Shown: positions 33,871-55,547, numbered from the stretch's first letter. The stretch is DNA of 64,000 bases from Actinacidiphila glaucinigra (GCF_900188405.1 NZ_FZOF01000015.1:124001-188000), one strand, 5' to 3'. Numbers and translations are program-made. Notes: generated by a model from the letters alone, not told the origin.

Positions 33871-34032
33871 GACCCTTTGCGCTGCCTGTTAGCTGTCGCC
33901 TGGCCCGTCACCAGGGGCAAGCCCAAGCCTGAGCACACATGAGGAACCGTCCTGACCAGGACATCCTTGTCTGCGCCCGGGGGCGGAACCGGTACGCGCG
34001 TAGTGAGTCCGAGCCCTCGGAAGGACCCCCTC

Positions 34033-37521
<3,489 letters not shown>

Positions 37522-37618
37522 CGGGCCGGCCGGGGAGCCGCAGTGAGCGGCTCCCCGCCTCCCCCGGACCGTTCAGACATGTTTGACTTTCGACCCCGAA
37601 AGAGGGATTGACGACAAA

Positions 37619-41518
<3,900 letters not shown>

Positions 41519-41532
41519 GTCGTCCGCTCGAG

Positions 41533-41575
41533 GCCGCTGGGCGGCCATCCCTTCGGGGGGTGGCCGCCCAGCGGC
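41533..41575 (+). terminator. Terminator of rpoBC
   Basis: A 15-bp stem (GCCGCTGGGCGGCCA and complement) is followed by TTTCC, 14 bp after the rpoC stop. Confidence 0.85.
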
Positions 41576-41701
41576 TTTCCGCCGTCCTGGACGGGCCTGG
41601 GGGCCTTTGCGGGCGGCTCGAACCGGGGGAGGCGCGGCGCGGTCCGGCCGACCGTGTGACGGGACTCCCTCGGAACGTGGTTTTCCGGGCATAATGGAGC
41701 G

Positions 41702-42133
41702 ATGCGGGCTGCGCACGATGATCGCGAGCGTACGGTGGACGTGCTCAAGACGGCGTTCGCCGAAGGGCGGCTGACCCAGCCGGAGTTCGAGGACCGGGTC
41801 GGGCTGGCCTACCAGGCGGTGACGTACCAGGAGCTGTACGGACTCACCGTGGACATCCCGCGTCCCCGCCGGCTGCCCACGCCGCCGCCGGCCGTGAACG
41901 CCAAGGCGGTCGCCTCGCTGGTCTGCGGTGCGGTGGGGATGTTCGGACTGCTGATCCCCGGGATACCGGCCGTGGTGCTGGGGCACATGGCGCGCCGGGA
42001 GATCCGGCGCACGGGCGAGCGGGGCGACGCGCTCGCGGTGTGCGGCCTGGTGATGGGATACCTTCTGACCGCGTTCACGGTCGCGCTCACGGCGATCGTC
42101 GTTATGGTGGTAGTGGCGGTCAGTCACGGCTGA
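41702..42133 (+). CDS. DUF1707 and DUF4190 membrane protein
   Basis: 143 residues. The N-terminal DUF1707 reads RAAHDDRERTVDVLKTAFAEGRLTQPEFEDRVGLAYQAVTYQEL. A proline hinge (about 50-65) follows, then a DUF4190 segment with two membrane helices (VASLVCGAVGMFGLLIPGIPAVVLGH and LAVCGLVMGYLLTAFTVALTAIVV). It is common in Streptomyces, of unknown function, and may be a membrane adaptor. It is alone between rpoC and rpsL. Confidence 0.85.
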   Translation: MRAAHDDRERTVDVLKTAFAEGRLTQPEFEDRVGLAYQAVTYQELYGLTVDIPRPRRLPTPPPAVNAKAVASLVCGAVGMFGLLIPGIPAVVLGHMARREIRRTGERGDALAVCGLVMGYLLTAFTVALTAIVVMVVVAVSHG

Positions 42134-42199
42134 GTGCGTTCCCGCGAGCATCCGGCGGAGCCCGGCGGGAGGGTGCGGCATCGGCCGAGACCATATGTT

Positions 42200-42228
42200 T
42201 TGACCGAAGGCTGAGCGCTGGGTACGCT
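42200..42228 (+). promoter_or_regulatory. Promoter of the str operon (rpsL)
   Basis: TTGACC (42200-42205), 17-nt spacer, TACGCT (42223-42228). It implies a leader of about 200 nt before rpsL, in which the repeated hairpin element at 42347 lies. Confidence 0.65.
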
Positions 42229-42346
42229 CTGACCTTGTGCCTGGGGTGTGCCCGGGTTCTCGTGCGTGCACTTGTCCGTACGGGACACCGAGGCCGATAC
42301 ACCGACAAATACGCACTTTCGCTTCGACGGAAATCGTATGAGGTGC

Positions 42347-42372
42347 GCGACACACCCGACCGCGTGGGTCGG
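42347..42372 (+). promoter_or_regulatory. Leader hairpin element shared with rpsJ, copy 1
   Basis: A 26-bp element: GCGACAC, one variable base, then CCCGACCGCGTGGGTCGG, which folds as CCGACC/GGTCGG around a short loop. It ends exactly 62 nt before the rpsL GTG. The copy before rpsJ (50687-50712) differs at one base and has the same spacing. Possible autoregulatory site for a ribosomal protein (inference). Confidence 0.7.
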
Positions 42373-42434
42373 CGTGAGCCGCTGAAACCCCAGGTTAGAA
42401 GTATCGAGATCGGCACACAGAAACCGGAGAAACG

Positions 42435-42806
42435 GTGCCTACGATCCAGCAGCTGGTCCGAAAGGGCCGGCAAGACAAGGTCGAGAAGAACAAGACGCCC
42501 GCGCTGAAGGGGTCCCCCCAGCGCCGCGGCGTCTGCACGCGCGTCTACACCACCACCCCGAAGAAGCCGAACTCTGCCCTGCGTAAGGTCGCGCGTGTGC
42601 GACTGACCAGCGGCATCGAGGTCACCGCTTACATCCCGGGTGAGGGTCACAACCTGCAGGAGCACTCCATCGTGCTCGTGCGTGGTGGCCGTGTGAAGGA
42701 CCTGCCGGGTGTTCGCTACAAGATCATCCGCGGCTCGCTCGACACCCAGGGTGTCAAGAACCGCAAGCAGGCCCGCAGCCGCTACGGCGCCAAGAAGGAG
42801 AAGTAA
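42435..42806 (+). CDS. rpsL: 30S ribosomal protein S12
   Basis: 123 residues from [14 protein letters not shown] carries K43 and [11 protein letters not shown] carries K88, both wild type, so no common streptomycin-resistance mutation is present. S12 lies at the decoding centre. It starts the str operon (rpsL, rpsG, fusA, tuf); rpsG begins 2 bp after its stop. Confidence 0.98.
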   Translation: MPTIQQLVRKGRQDKVEKNKTPALKGSPQRRGVCTRVYTTTPKKPNSALRKVARVRLTSGIEVTAYIPGEGHNLQEHSIVLVRGGRVKDLPGVRYKIIRGSLDTQGVKNRKQARSRYGAKKEK

Positions 42807-42808
42807 GA

Positions 42809-43279
42809 ATGCCTCGTAAGGGCCCCGCCCCGAAGCGCCCGGTCATCATCGACCCGGTCTACGGTTCTCCTCTGGTGACGTCGCTCGTCAACAAGATTCT
42901 TCTGCACGGAAAGCGCTCCACCGCCGAGCGCATCGTGTACGGCGCCCTCGAGGGCCTGCGCGAGAAGACCGGGCAGGACCCGGTCATCACGCTCAAGCGC
43001 GCCCTGGAGAACGTCAAGCCCTCCCTGGAGGTCAAGTCCCGCCGTGTCGGTGGCGCGACCTACCAGGTGCCGATCGAGGTCCGCCCCGGCCGTGCCAACA
43101 CCCTGGCGCTGCGCTGGCTGGTGGGCTACTCCCGCGCCCGCCGCGAGAAGACCATGACCGAGCGTCTGATGAACGAGCTGATGGACGCCAGCAACGGTCT
43201 GGGCGCCGCGGTCAAGCGTCGCGAGGACACCCACAAGATGGCCGAGTCCAACAAGGCCTTCGCGCACTACCGCTGGTAG
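42809..43279 (+). CDS. rpsG: 30S ribosomal protein S7
   Basis: 156 residues. [12 protein letters not shown] then [42 protein letters not shown] and [20 protein letters not shown] match S7. It organises the 30S head and in E. coli represses the str operon. The AAGGAGAAGTAAG just before the ATG overlaps the rpsL stop. Confidence 0.98.
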   Translation: MPRKGPAPKRPVIIDPVYGSPLVTSLVNKILLHGKRSTAERIVYGALEGLREKTGQDPVITLKRALENVKPSLEVKSRRVGGATYQVPIEVRPGRANTLALRWLVGYSRARREKTMTERLMNELMDASNGLGAAVKRREDTHKMAESNKAFAHYRW

Positions 43280-43321
43280 TCCGCGCCCCCATCGAGAGAA
43301 CCGAGAGAAGACTGAAGCCTT

Positions 43322-45451
<2,130 letters not shown>

Positions 45452-45611
45452 CACAGCAGTTGTTCCCGCACTAGGCTTGACCGGGAGGCTTGGGGGCATT
45501 CCGCCGCGAACCGCAAGGGGAGCGTCGGATGCCCCGGCCGCCCGTAACCCAGCAAAGATCACCCTGGCGCCGATGAAGTAAGGCGTACAGCAACTCCCCA
45601 GGAGGACCCCA

Positions 45612-46805
<1,194 letters not shown>

Positions 46806-46844
46806 GGATCCCGGCGATCTGCCGCTTGCCGTAGGCGAGTTGCA

Positions 46845-46888
46845 CGAGGGCCCCGGCCCACCGCTCACGCGGTGGGCCGGGGCCCTCG
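46845..46888 (+). terminator. Terminator of the str operon
   Basis: A 20-bp perfect stem with a TCAC loop, 39 bp after the tuf stop. It also lies at the 3' end of the convergent PIG-L gene and may serve both. Confidence 0.88.
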
Positions 46889-46910
46889 CCGTTGTCCCGG
46901 GGCCCTGTGG

Positions 46911-48971
46911 TCACCGGGCCGGGGCCTGGGCCGGGGTGCGCAGCTCCGGTCGCCAGATCCAGGGGGACGCGTCCGTCCCGAAGCCCACGACGGCCGGCCG
47001 GGCGCCGGGGCGGGTGTGCAGGGCCGGGAAGCCGTACCCGGGGGCGCCCGGGCGCAGCGCGCGGGCCGGGTGGGCGAGAGCGGCCACGTGGACGGCGCCG
47101 TCGGCGGCGCGGCCGGCGAGCAGCCCCTGGGCCCGGGCGACCGGACCGTAGCCGTCGAAGGTCCGCGGCCGGTCCGGACCGGCCGCCGCCCGGACGGCGC
47201 CGAGCCGGTGGACGAGGAGTTCGTCGCTCGCGGGCAGCCGGTAGACCAGCGACAGCGAGCCGTCGGGCTCCGCGGCGGCGGCCGGGGGATCGGCCGGGAC
47301 CGGCAGCGCGGTCAGTACGCGGCAGGCGAGCGGCCGCCCCGGCGCGTCCTGGGACCAGTGGTGCACGGCGGCCCGCCCGGCGGCGAACACATGGACCCGT
47401 CCGTCGCGGTCCACGACCGCGCTCAGCCCGTCCTGGACCTCGCCGCCGCCGAGGTCCTGCCAGCCGCCCCAGATCCCGCCGGGCTCCCGTACGCGGGCGC
47501 TCAGGCCCTTGGCGGCGTTGCGCACGAACAGGTGCACCCGGCCGTCCGGGACGGCCACCGCGACGGGCACGCCGATCCTGCGGCCCCGGTCCGGGTCGTC
47601 CTCGGGGGAGCCGAGCCCCTGCCAGTCGCGGCCCTCCTCCAGCACCACCACGTCCCGGGTGTTCGCCGCCCGGTCGCTCGCCAGGGAGGCGAACCGCAGC
47701 GCGAACAGCAGCGGCCCGCCGCCCGCCGGGTCGGCCACGACGCTCAGCGCGGGGGCGAGGGGCCCGCCGCCCAGGTCCCGCGGCGGGCCCCAGCGCCCGC
47801 TGCCGGGGGCCGTCTCCCGCCAGCGCACCGCACGCGTGCCGAGCACACCGTGGGCCACCAGCCGCCCCTGGGCGTCGGTCCCCGGCACGAGGCGGGTGCC
47901 GGGGTGACGGTAATGGGTGCTGCGCACCCAGCCCTTGCGGTTGGTGAGCGGTCTGCCCATGCCGACCTGGTAGTCGCCGCAGCCGGAGGGGTCGCCGCAC
48001 GGCCAGTCGGGGGCGCCGCCGTACGGGGCGAGGTAGCCGGCCTTGCGGCGCAGCAGCGCGGGCGGCAGGTTGTGGGGCCAGTGGCGGTTGTAGTAGCCGC
48101 GGTACGCCGTCGTCAGGAAGGCGGGTGCGACGCCCTCGTCGCGGGCCACGGCGTCGGCGTGGCGGGCGACGGCCTTCCAGGCGAAGAGCGCGGTCGCCGT
48201 GTGGTCCCAGTGGTCGCTGTAGCCCGATTGCTCGATGTCCCGCCGCCGGGTGGCCTCGTTGGCCTCCAGGTCCGGATCGGGGTCGAGGGTGTGGACGACG
48301 GTCGGCCGGTAGCGCTCCAGCAGGCCGGTGAGCACGTCCACCAGGACCTCGTGGGTGTAAGTGTCCCTGGTGGCGTTGGGCGAGCCCGCTGAGGGGAAGG
48401 TCGGCAGGGTCATGCCGGGCAGCTGCCACAGCTGCGGCAGCCCGACCCGGTCGGTCGTGCCGTGCATGGCGAGGTTGAGGAAGACCAGCACCGCCTCGCG
48501 GTCGCCCACGCGCAGCTCGTCGACCTCGGCGGACATGCCGTGCGCCAGGCGCACGGTGCCGCGCCGCCAGGGCGTGAAGACGTCGGTGCCGAGCATCGCC
48601 GCGTACGCCTGCCGCAGCCCCTGGTGGCGGGCGGCGGAGTAGGCGGCCTTGTCGGGTGCCGGACGCGGCCGTCCCGGCGGGCGGTTGACGCCGTGCGCCT
48701 CGCCCGCGGTGACGTACACCGACACCACGGGGACGCCCGCCTCGACGAGATGCACGGTGTCCGGGTTCATGAAGTACAGCTCGTCGTCGGGGTGCGCCAG
48801 CACCTGGAGCAGCCGCGCTCCGCCGGCCGTGGTCCGGAACGCCAGGGGAGCGGGCGCCGGGTCCGGACCGGTGGCCGCGACCCCCGGCCGGGAGCAGCCG
48901 CCCACGGCGGCGGCCGCGGTGCCGGCGGCGAGGGCGGCGAGGAGGCGCCGGCGGGTGGGAGCGATCTTCAC
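46911..48971 (-). CDS. Secreted PIG-L family deacetylase lipoprotein with C-terminal beta-propeller-like region
   Basis: 686 residues. The signal has twin arginines (TRRRLLAALA) and a lipobox with Cys at 26 (AVGGC), so Tat export and lipidation are likely. The PIG-L/LmbE domain spans about 48-290: LAHPDDE (metal-binding, 58-64), LDPDPDLE, and SDHWDHTATALFAW with the third His. The last ~330 residues hold repeated blocks of GGxxxAxxxxVVADPxG / VPDGRVHLFVRN type, a propeller-like fold seen in lectin or glycosidase relatives. It probably deacetylates an N-acetyl sugar at the cell surface (inference). Confidence 0.82.
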   Translation of the reverse strand: MKIAPTRRRLLAALAAGTAAAAVGGCSRPGVAATGPDPAPAPLAFRTTAGGARLLQVLAHPDDELYFMNPDTVHLVEAGVPVVSVYVTAGEAHGVNRPPGRPRPAPDKAAYSAARHQGLRQAYAAMLGTDVFTPWRRGTVRLAHGMSAEVDELRVGDREAVLVFLNLAMHGTTDRVGLPQLWQLPGMTLPTFPSAGSPNATRDTYTHEVLVDVLTGLLERYRPTVVHTLDPDPDLEANEATRRRDIEQSGYSDHWDHTATALFAWKAVARHADAVARDEGVAPAFLTTAYRGYYNRHWPHNLPPALLRRKAGYLAPYGGAPDWPCGDPSGCGDYQVGMGRPLTNRKGWVRSTHYRHPGTRLVPGTDAQGRLVAHGVLGTRAVRWRETAPGSGRWGPPRDLGGGPLAPALSVVADPAGGGPLLFALRFASLASDRAANTRDVVVLEEGRDWQGLGSPEDDPDRGRRIGVPVAVAVPDGRVHLFVRNAAKGLSARVREPGGIWGGWQDLGGGEVQDGLSAVVDRDGRVHVFAAGRAAVHHWSQDAPGRPLACRVLTALPVPADPPAAAAEPDGSLSLVYRLPASDELLVHRLGAVRAAAGPDRPRTFDGYGPVARAQGLLAGRAADGAVHVAALAHPARALRPGAPGYGFPALHTRPGARPAVVGFGTDASPWIWRPELRTPAQAPAR

Positions 48972-49200
48972 GTCACGCTAGAGGGCCGTTGTGCCCGGGA
49001 GGTTGCCGGGCACCGTCCCGGTGTGCGCCACTCGGGCGACGCGCACACGTCACCGGGACGCGACCGCCCCGGCTGCCGCGTCGACGGACCGCCGTGCCCC
49101 CTCGCCCGATCGGCGCACTGCGCGAGCAGGGCGCGACCACTCGGTGTTACGACTTGTGACGTTCGGTGCACACCCGTACGAGTCCCCCGAGGAGCCCGCC

Positions 49201-50382
49201 ATGCGCCTGTCCCAGCGCCGGGCAGTGGTCGCCGCCGCCGTCCTGACGGCCGTCCTGCCCGCCCTCGGCGGCGCCGTCGCGGCACCGGAGCCGCCGGGAG
49301 CCCCGCTGCGGATGGCGGCGCAGGGCGGCATCACCGGGCAGTACCTGGTGATGCTGCGGCCGGGTACGGACCCGGGCACGGTGCTGCGCAGCGTCGAGGC
49401 GCGGCCGATGTTCACGTACACCAGCGCGCTGGTGGGCTTCGCCGCCCGGCTGACCGACGGACAGGTCACGCGGCTGCGCGCGGTGCCCGGGGTGGAGGCC
49501 GTGGAGCAGGACGCCGAGGTGGCGGCACCGAGGCCGGCTTCGCAGACGGCGGCGGCAGCCGCCGAGGCGTCCTGGGGCCTGACCCGCATCGGCAGCCGGG
49601 CCCGCGAGGGCGCGGCCTTCGGCGTGCGGGCGACGGGCGCCAAGGTCACCTCGTACGTCATCGACACCGGTATCGACTTCGGGCACGCCGAGTTCGGCGG
49701 GCGGGCGGCGCCCGGGTTCGACGCGGTGGAGGACGGCCGGGACGGCGCCGACTGCAACGGCCACGGCACGCACGTGGCCGGTACCGTCGGCGGCGCCACC
49801 ACCGGGGTGGCCCGGGCCACGAAGCTGGTCTCGGTGCGGGTGCTGGGCTGCGACGGCCGCGGGTCGGTGGCCACGGTGGTCGCCGGGATGAACTGGGTGG
49901 CCGCCCACGCGGTGAAGCCCGCGGTCGCCAACCTGTCGACCGGTGGCGCGCACAGCGACGCGGCCGACCGCGCGGTGGAGGGGTTGGCGGCCGCGGGGGT
50001 CTTTTCGGTCGTCGCCGCGGGCAACTCCGACGAGGACGCCTGCGGGGTCTCCCCGGCCGGAGCGCCGGGCGCGTTCACCGTGGCCGCGATCGACGAGTCG
50101 GACCGCAAGGCGTCCTTCAGCAACTGGGGCGGCTGCGTGGACATCAGCGCCCCGGGGACGGGGATCACCTCCGCGGCCATGGGCGGCGGCCTGGTCCGCA
50201 TGAGCGGCACCTCGATGGCCGCCCCGCACGTCACGGGAGTGGCGGCGCTCTACAAGGACACGTACGGGGACGCCGACTCGCCCTTCCTCGCCTCCTGGCT
50301 GCTCGCCAACGCCACGCCCGGCGTGCCCGTCGACGCCCCGGCCGGCACCCCGCGGCTGCTGGTGTACACATCCGGACTCTGA
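49201..50382 (+). CDS. Secreted subtilisin-like serine protease (S8)
   Basis: 393 residues from the ATG at 49201. Signal peptide about 1-28 (cleavage near GAVAA). An I9 inhibitor propeptide covers about 45-108 (GQYLVMLRPGTDPG..., VPGVEAVEQDAEV). The protease domain has Asp155 in YVIDTGID, His188 in NGHGTHVAG, oxyanion Asn275 in AAGNSDED and Ser338 in SGTSMAAPH. Cysteines C185, C217, C281 and C312 may form disulfides. It resembles proteinase K-like enzymes. It is divergent from the PIG-L gene (229-bp gap) and lies before the S10 operon. Confidence 0.93.
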   Translation: MRLSQRRAVVAAAVLTAVLPALGGAVAAPEPPGAPLRMAAQGGITGQYLVMLRPGTDPGTVLRSVEARPMFTYTSALVGFAARLTDGQVTRLRAVPGVEAVEQDAEVAAPRPASQTAAAAAEASWGLTRIGSRAREGAAFGVRATGAKVTSYVIDTGIDFGHAEFGGRAAPGFDAVEDGRDGADCNGHGTHVAGTVGGATTGVARATKLVSVRVLGCDGRGSVATVVAGMNWVAAHAVKPAVANLSTGGAHSDAADRAVEGLAAAGVFSVVAAGNSDEDACGVSPAGAPGAFTVAAIDESDRKASFSNWGGCVDISAPGTGITSAAMGGGLVRMSGTSMAAPHVTGVAALYKDTYGDADSPFLASWLLANATPGVPVDAPAGTPRLLVYTSGL

Positions 50383-50429
50383 CCCGGGTTTGGGGGAGCG
50401 GGGCCGGGGGGTAAGGTACTGCGCCCCGA

Positions 50430-50460
50430 TTGGCGTCCGGCCCGTCCGGTATGGCAGACT
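50430..50460 (+). promoter_or_regulatory. Candidate S10 operon promoter
   Basis: TTGGCG (50430-50435), 19-nt spacer, CAGACT (50455-50460). The spacing is long, so this is tentative. It would give a leader of about 310 nt within the 392-bp gap before rpsJ. Confidence 0.35.
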
Positions 50461-50686
50461 AGCCGGGTTGCTCGGTCGAGTGCCGATGCTGCGCGCCTCC
50501 CGTCGGGAGGACCGGAAGCGAGTCCCACAGTACTCGTCGTCACTCTCCGCCCCAGGCGGGGTGGCGGACGTACGGGAATCTTCCGGGAAGCGTCAGCGGG
50601 GTGCTCGCCAGGCGCTCGGTGGGTGTCTTCTCCCACGTATCCCCTCCCTGAGGGTCTCCGCCATGCGGAGATTTAAGGGAAGGGAA

Positions 50687-50712
50687 GCGACACGCCCGAC
50701 CGCGTGGGTCGG
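50687..50712 (+). promoter_or_regulatory. Leader hairpin element shared with rpsL, copy 2
   Basis: GCGACAC, G, then CCCGACCGCGTGGGTCGG: identical to the rpsL copy at 25 of 26 positions, and also ending 62 nt before its start codon (rpsJ ATG, 50775). The hairpin CCGACC/GGTCGG is conserved. Confidence 0.7.
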
Positions 50713-50774
50713 AGAAGACGGTCGAACCACCGAGTTCCAGAGCGTTCACTAGCAGACAGGACTACGAAGTAGCC

Positions 50775-51083
50775 ATGGCGGGACAGAAGATCCGCATCCG
50801 GCTCAAGGCCTACGACCACGAGGTCATCGACTCCTCGGCGAAGAAGATCGTCGAGACGGTGACGCGTACTGGTGCGCAGGTCGCGGGCCCGGTGCCGCTG
50901 CCCACTGAGAAGAACGTGTACTGCGTCATCAAGTCGCCGCACAAGTACAAGGACTCGCGCGAGCACTTCGAGATGCGCACGCACAAGCGCCTGATCGACA
51001 TCCTCGACCCGACGCCCAAGACCGTTGACTCGTTGATGCGCCTGGACCTTCCGGCCGGCGTCGACATCGAGATCAAGCTCTGA
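50775..51083 (+). CDS. rpsJ: 30S ribosomal protein S10
   Basis: 102 residues. [34 protein letters not shown] and [16 protein letters not shown] are typical. It is in the 30S head and is also NusE of antitermination complexes. First gene of the S10 operon; rplC starts 14 bp later. Confidence 0.98.
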   Translation: MAGQKIRIRLKAYDHEVIDSSAKKIVETVTRTGAQVAGPVPLPTEKNVYCVIKSPHKYKDSREHFEMRTHKRLIDILDPTPKTVDSLMRLDLPAGVDIEIKL

Positions 51084-51097
51084 GAGGCGCGGAACAG

Positions 51098-51742
51098 ATG
51101 GCTAAGCAGATCAAGGGCATCCTGGGCGAGAAGCTCGGCATGACCCAGGTCTGGGACGAGAACAACCGTGTCGTCCCGGTGACCGTGGTCAAGGCCGGTC
51201 CGAACGTCGTGACCCAGGTCCGCACGAACGACGTCGACGGTTACGAGTCGGTCCAGATCGCCTTCGGCGAGATCGACCCGCGCAAGGTGAACAAGCCCCT
51301 CAAGGGCCACTTCGCCAAGGCCGACGTGACCCCCCGCCGCCACCTGGTGGAGCTCCGCACCGCGGACGCCGCCGAGTACACCCTCGGCCAGGAGATCACC
51401 GCCGAGGTGTTCGAGGCCGGCGTGAAGGTTGACGTCACCGGCAAGAGCAAGGGCAAGGGCTTCGCCGGTGTCATGAAGCGTCACAACTTCAAGGGCCTCG
51501 GCGCCGGTCACGGCACCCAGCGCAAGCACCGCTCTCCCGGCTCCATCGGTGGCTGCGCCACCCCGGGCCGTGTGTTCAAGGGTCTGCGCATGGCGGGCCG
51601 CATGGGCAACGAGCGGGTCACCACCCAGAACCTGACCGTCCACGCTGTTGACGCGGAGAAGGGCCTGCTGCTCATCAAGGGCGCGGTTCCCGGCCCGAAC
51701 GGCGGCCTCGTCCTGGTCCGCACCGCGGCCAAGGGGGCCTGA
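51098..51742 (+). CDS. rplC: 50S ribosomal protein L3
   Basis: 214 residues. [21 protein letters not shown] and [30 protein letters not shown] identify L3, an early assembly protein near the peptidyl-transferase centre. The gap to rplD is 4 bp. Confidence 0.98.
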   Translation: MAKQIKGILGEKLGMTQVWDENNRVVPVTVVKAGPNVVTQVRTNDVDGYESVQIAFGEIDPRKVNKPLKGHFAKADVTPRRHLVELRTADAAEYTLGQEITAEVFEAGVKVDVTGKSKGKGFAGVMKRHNFKGLGAGHGTQRKHRSPGSIGGCATPGRVFKGLRMAGRMGNERVTTQNLTVHAVDAEKGLLLIKGAVPGPNGGLVLVRTAAKGA

Positions 51743-51746
51743 GGAT

Positions 51747-52397
51747 ATGAGCACCATTGACATTCTGTCGCCCGCCGGCGACAAGACCGGGACCGTTGAG
51801 CTCCCGGGCGAGATCTTCGACGCGAAGGTCAGCATCCCGCTGATCCACCAGGTCGTCGTGGCGCAGCTGGCCGCGGCCCGTCAGGGCACGCACAAGGTCA
51901 AGACGCGTGGCGAGGTCCGCGGTGGTGGCAAGAAGCCGTACCGCCAGAAGGGCACCGGCCGCGCCCGTCAGGGTTCGACCCGCGCCCCGCAGTTCGCCGG
52001 TGGTGGCGTCGTGCACGGTCCCGTGCCGCGTGACTACTCGCAGCGGACCCCGAAGAAGATGAAGGCCGCCGCCCTGCGCGGTGCCCTCACCGACCGGGCG
52101 CGTCACAACCGCATCCACGTCGTGACCGGCGTCATCGAGGGCGAGTCCCCGTCGACGAAGGCCGCCAAGGTGCTGCTGGGCAAGATCAGCGACCGCAAGA
52201 ACGTGCTGCTCGTCGCCGACCGCGCCGAAGAGGCCGCGTGGCTCTCCGCGCGCAACCTGCCCCAGGTGCACATCCTGGAGGCCGGCCAGCTGAACACGTA
52301 CGACGTGCTCGTCTCCGACGACGTGGTCTTCACCAAGGCCGCCTTCGACCGCTTCATCGGTAACGGCGCCGCCGAGACCGAAGGGAGCGACGCCTGA
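51747..52397 (+). CDS. rplD: 50S ribosomal protein L4
   Basis: 216 residues from the ATG at 51747 ([15 protein letters not shown]). The exit-tunnel loop with [18 protein letters not shown] is conserved. In E. coli L4 represses the S10 operon. Its stop overlaps the rplW start by one base (TGATG). Confidence 0.98.
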   Translation: MSTIDILSPAGDKTGTVELPGEIFDAKVSIPLIHQVVVAQLAAARQGTHKVKTRGEVRGGGKKPYRQKGTGRARQGSTRAPQFAGGGVVHGPVPRDYSQRTPKKMKAAALRGALTDRARHNRIHVVTGVIEGESPSTKAAKVLLGKISDRKNVLLVADRAEEAAWLSARNLPQVHILEAGQLNTYDVLVSDDVVFTKAAFDRFIGNGAAETEGSDA

Positions 52398-52723
52398 TGG
52401 CCGAGCAGACCGCGATCACCAGCAAGACCTTCACGGACCACCGTGACATCCTGGTCAAGCCGGTGGTCTCCGAGAAGAGCTACGCGCTGCTGGACGAGAA
52501 CAAGTACACGTTCATCGTCGACCCGCGTGCCAACAAGACCCAGATCAAGCAGGCCGTCGAGACGGTCTTCTCGGTCAAGGTCACCGGGGTCAACACGATC
52601 AACCGTCAGGGTAAGCGCAAGCGCACCAAGACCGGTTTCGGCAAGCGCAAGGACACCAAGCGCGCCATCGTGACCCTCGCTGAGGGCGACCGCATCGACA
52701 TCTTCGGCGGCCCGGTCTCCTAA
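52397..52723 (+). CDS. rplW: 50S ribosomal protein L23
   Basis: 108 residues. [39 protein letters not shown] is the L23 core. It lies at the tunnel exit and docks trigger factor and SRP. Its ATG overlaps the rplD stop. Confidence 0.98.
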   Translation: MAEQTAITSKTFTDHRDILVKPVVSEKSYALLDENKYTFIVDPRANKTQIKQAVETVFSVKVTGVNTINRQGKRKRTKTGFGKRKDTKRAIVTLAEGDRIDIFGGPVS

Positions 52724-52770
52724 CGGGGACCGGAACGTTCAGAAGTCCGGAATCTTCCGAGGACTGAGAA

Positions 52771-53607
<837 letters not shown>

Positions 53608-53619
53608 GAGCGGGTTTAG

Positions 53620-53901
53620 ATGCCGCGTAGTCTCAAGAAGGGGCCCTTCGTCGACGACCACCTGATCAAGAAGGTGGACGTTCAGAACGAGGCCGGTACC
53701 CACAACGTCATCAAGACCTGGTCCCGCCGCTCGATGATCATCCCGGCGATGCTGGGCCACACGATCGCGGTGCACGACGGCCGTAAGCACGTCCCGGTGT
53801 TTGTCACCGAGTCGATGGTCGGCCACAAGCTCGGCGAGTTCGCGCCGACCCGCACCTTCCGCGGCCACGAGAAGGACGACCGCAAGTCGCGTCGTCGCTG
53901 A
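53620..53901 (+). CDS. rpsS: 30S ribosomal protein S19
   Basis: 93 residues. [18 protein letters not shown] and [25 protein letters not shown] are diagnostic. It is in the 30S head at the subunit interface. rplV starts 49 bp later. Confidence 0.98.
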   Translation: MPRSLKKGPFVDDHLIKKVDVQNEAGTHNVIKTWSRRSMIIPAMLGHTIAVHDGRKHVPVFVTESMVGHKLGEFAPTRTFRGHEKDDRKSRRR

Positions 53902-53950
53902 CCTGCGGAGCGGAACAGTGACGACACAGACAGACACCGAAGGGACAACC

Positions 53951-54298
53951 ATGGAAGCCAGGGCCCAGGCGCGGTACATCCGCGTCACGCCCATGAAGGC
54001 CCGCCGCGTGGTGGACCTCATCCGTGGCATGAGCGCCACGGAGGCTCAGGCGGTCCTGCGTTTCGCCCCGCAGGCCGCGAGCGTGCCGGTGGGCAAGGTG
54101 CTCGACAGCGCCATTGCCAACGCCGCGCACAACTACGACCACACCGACGCCCAGTCGCTGTACATCAGCGAGGCGTTCGTGGACGAGGGCCCGACCCTGA
54201 AGCGGTTCCGTCCGCGTGCCCAGGGTCGTGCCTACCGGATCCGTAAGCGGACCAGCCACATCACCGTGGTCGTCAGCAGCAAGGAAGGAACCCGGTAA
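53951..54298 (+). CDS. rplV: 50S ribosomal protein L22
   Basis: 115 residues from the ATG at 53951. [20 protein letters not shown] and the hairpin tip [19 protein letters not shown] (macrolide-contact loop) are normal, with no insertion. Its stop overlaps the rpsC start (TAATG). Confidence 0.98.
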   Translation: MEARAQARYIRVTPMKARRVVDLIRGMSATEAQAVLRFAPQAASVPVGKVLDSAIANAAHNYDHTDAQSLYISEAFVDEGPTLKRFRPRAQGRAYRIRKRTSHITVVVSSKEGTR

Positions 54299-55122
54299 TG
54301 GGCCAGAAGGTTAACCCGTACGGGTTCCGCCTCGGCATCACCACGGACTTCAAGTCCCGTTGGTACGCCGACAAGCTGTACAAGGACTACGTCAAGGAAG
54401 ACGTCGCCATCCGCCGGATGATGACGCAGGGCATGGAGCGGGCCGGCATCTCGAAGGTCGAGATCGAGCGCACCCGTGACCGCGTCCGCGTCGACATCCA
54501 CACCGCCCGGCCGGGCATCGTCATCGGCCGTCGCGGCGCGGAGGCCGACCGCATCCGCGGTGACCTGGAGAAGCTGACCGGCAAGCAGGTCCAGCTGAAC
54601 ATCCTCGAGGTCAAGAACCCGGAGACGGACGCTCAGCTGGTGGCCCAGGCCGTCGCCGAGCAGCTGTCCTCGCGCGTCTCCTTCCGTCGTGCCATGCGCA
54701 AGTCGATGCAGAGCACGATGAAGGCCGGCGCCAAGGGCATCAAGATCCAGTGCGGTGGCCGTCTCGGCGGCGCCGAGATGTCCCGCTCGGAGTTCTACCG
54801 CGAGGGTCGCGTCCCGCTGCACACCCTGCGCGCCAACGTCGACTACGGCTTCTTCGAGGCCCGTACGACCTTCGGCCGCATCGGCGTGAAGGTGTGGATC
54901 TACAAGGGCAATGTGAAGAACATCGCCGAGGTCCGCGCCGACAACGCCGCCGCCCGTGCCGGCAACCGCCCGGCCCGTGGTGGCGGCAACGACCGTCCGC
55001 AGCGCCGCGGTGGCGAGCGCGGCGGCCGTGGCCGTCGTCCCCAGGGTGACGCCCAGGCCCCCAAGGCCGAGGCGACCACTGCTGAGGCTCCGGCTGCGGA
55101 GACCACCGGAACGGAGGCCTGA
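54298..55122 (+). CDS. rpsC: 30S ribosomal protein S3
   Basis: 274 residues. The KH domain has [14 protein letters not shown]. The C-terminal domain includes [13 protein letters not shown] and [18 protein letters not shown] ~60-residue Gly/Arg then Ala/Glu/Thr-rich tail (about 215-274) is longer than in E. coli and usual in actinobacteria. It contacts mRNA at the entry channel. Confidence 0.98.
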   Translation: MGQKVNPYGFRLGITTDFKSRWYADKLYKDYVKEDVAIRRMMTQGMERAGISKVEIERTRDRVRVDIHTARPGIVIGRRGAEADRIRGDLEKLTGKQVQLNILEVKNPETDAQLVAQAVAEQLSSRVSFRRAMRKSMQSTMKAGAKGIKIQCGGRLGGAEMSRSEFYREGRVPLHTLRANVDYGFFEARTTFGRIGVKVWIYKGNVKNIAEVRADNAAARAGNRPARGGGNDRPQRRGGERGGRGRRPQGDAQAPKAEATTAEAPAAETTGTEA

Positions 55123-55127
55123 CCCCC

Positions 55128-55547
55128 ATGCTGATCCCCCGTCGGGTCAAGCACCGTAAGCAGCACCACCCGAAGCGTGATGGCATGGCCAAGGGTGGCA
55201 CCGAGCTGGCGTTCGGTGAGTACGGCATCCAGGCCGTCACCCCCGCGTACGTGACGAACCGGCAGATCGAGTCCGCTCGTATCGCCATCACCCGTCACAT
55301 CCGCCGTGGCGGCAAGGTCTGGATCAACATCTACCCGGACCGTCCGCTCACGAAGAAGCCGGCCGAAACCCGCATGGGTTCCGGTAAGGGCTCCCCGGAG
55401 TGGTGGGTCGCGAACGTCAAGCCCGGTCGGGTGATGTTCGAGCTGTCCTTCCCGAACGAGAAGGTTGCGCGTGAGGCGCTCACCCGAGCCGCCCACAAGC
55501 TTCCGATGAAGTGCCGGATCGTCCGGCGCGAGGCAGGTGAGCTGTAA
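55128..55547 (+). CDS. rplP: 50S ribosomal protein L16
   Basis: 139 residues. [38 protein letters not shown] and [19 protein letters not shown] identify L16. The stop overlaps the rpmC ATG (TAATG). Confidence 0.98.
   Translation: MLIPRRVKHRKQHHPKRDGMAKGGTELAFGEYGIQAVTPAYVTNRQIESARIAITRHIRRGGKVWINIYPDRPLTKKPAETRMGSGKGSPEWWVANVKPGRVMFELSFPNEKVAREALTRAAHKLPMKCRIVRREAGEL

Noticed and set aside
45452-45611. A separate tuf promoter in the fusA-tuf gap
   Set aside because: Tuf promoters exist in Streptomyces, but no -35/-10 pair with acceptable spacing could be found by eye.
50390-50752. Possible leader peptide gene (120 codons) before rpsJ
   Set aside because: No ribosome site, overlaps the predicted promoter, and has no resemblance to known proteins.
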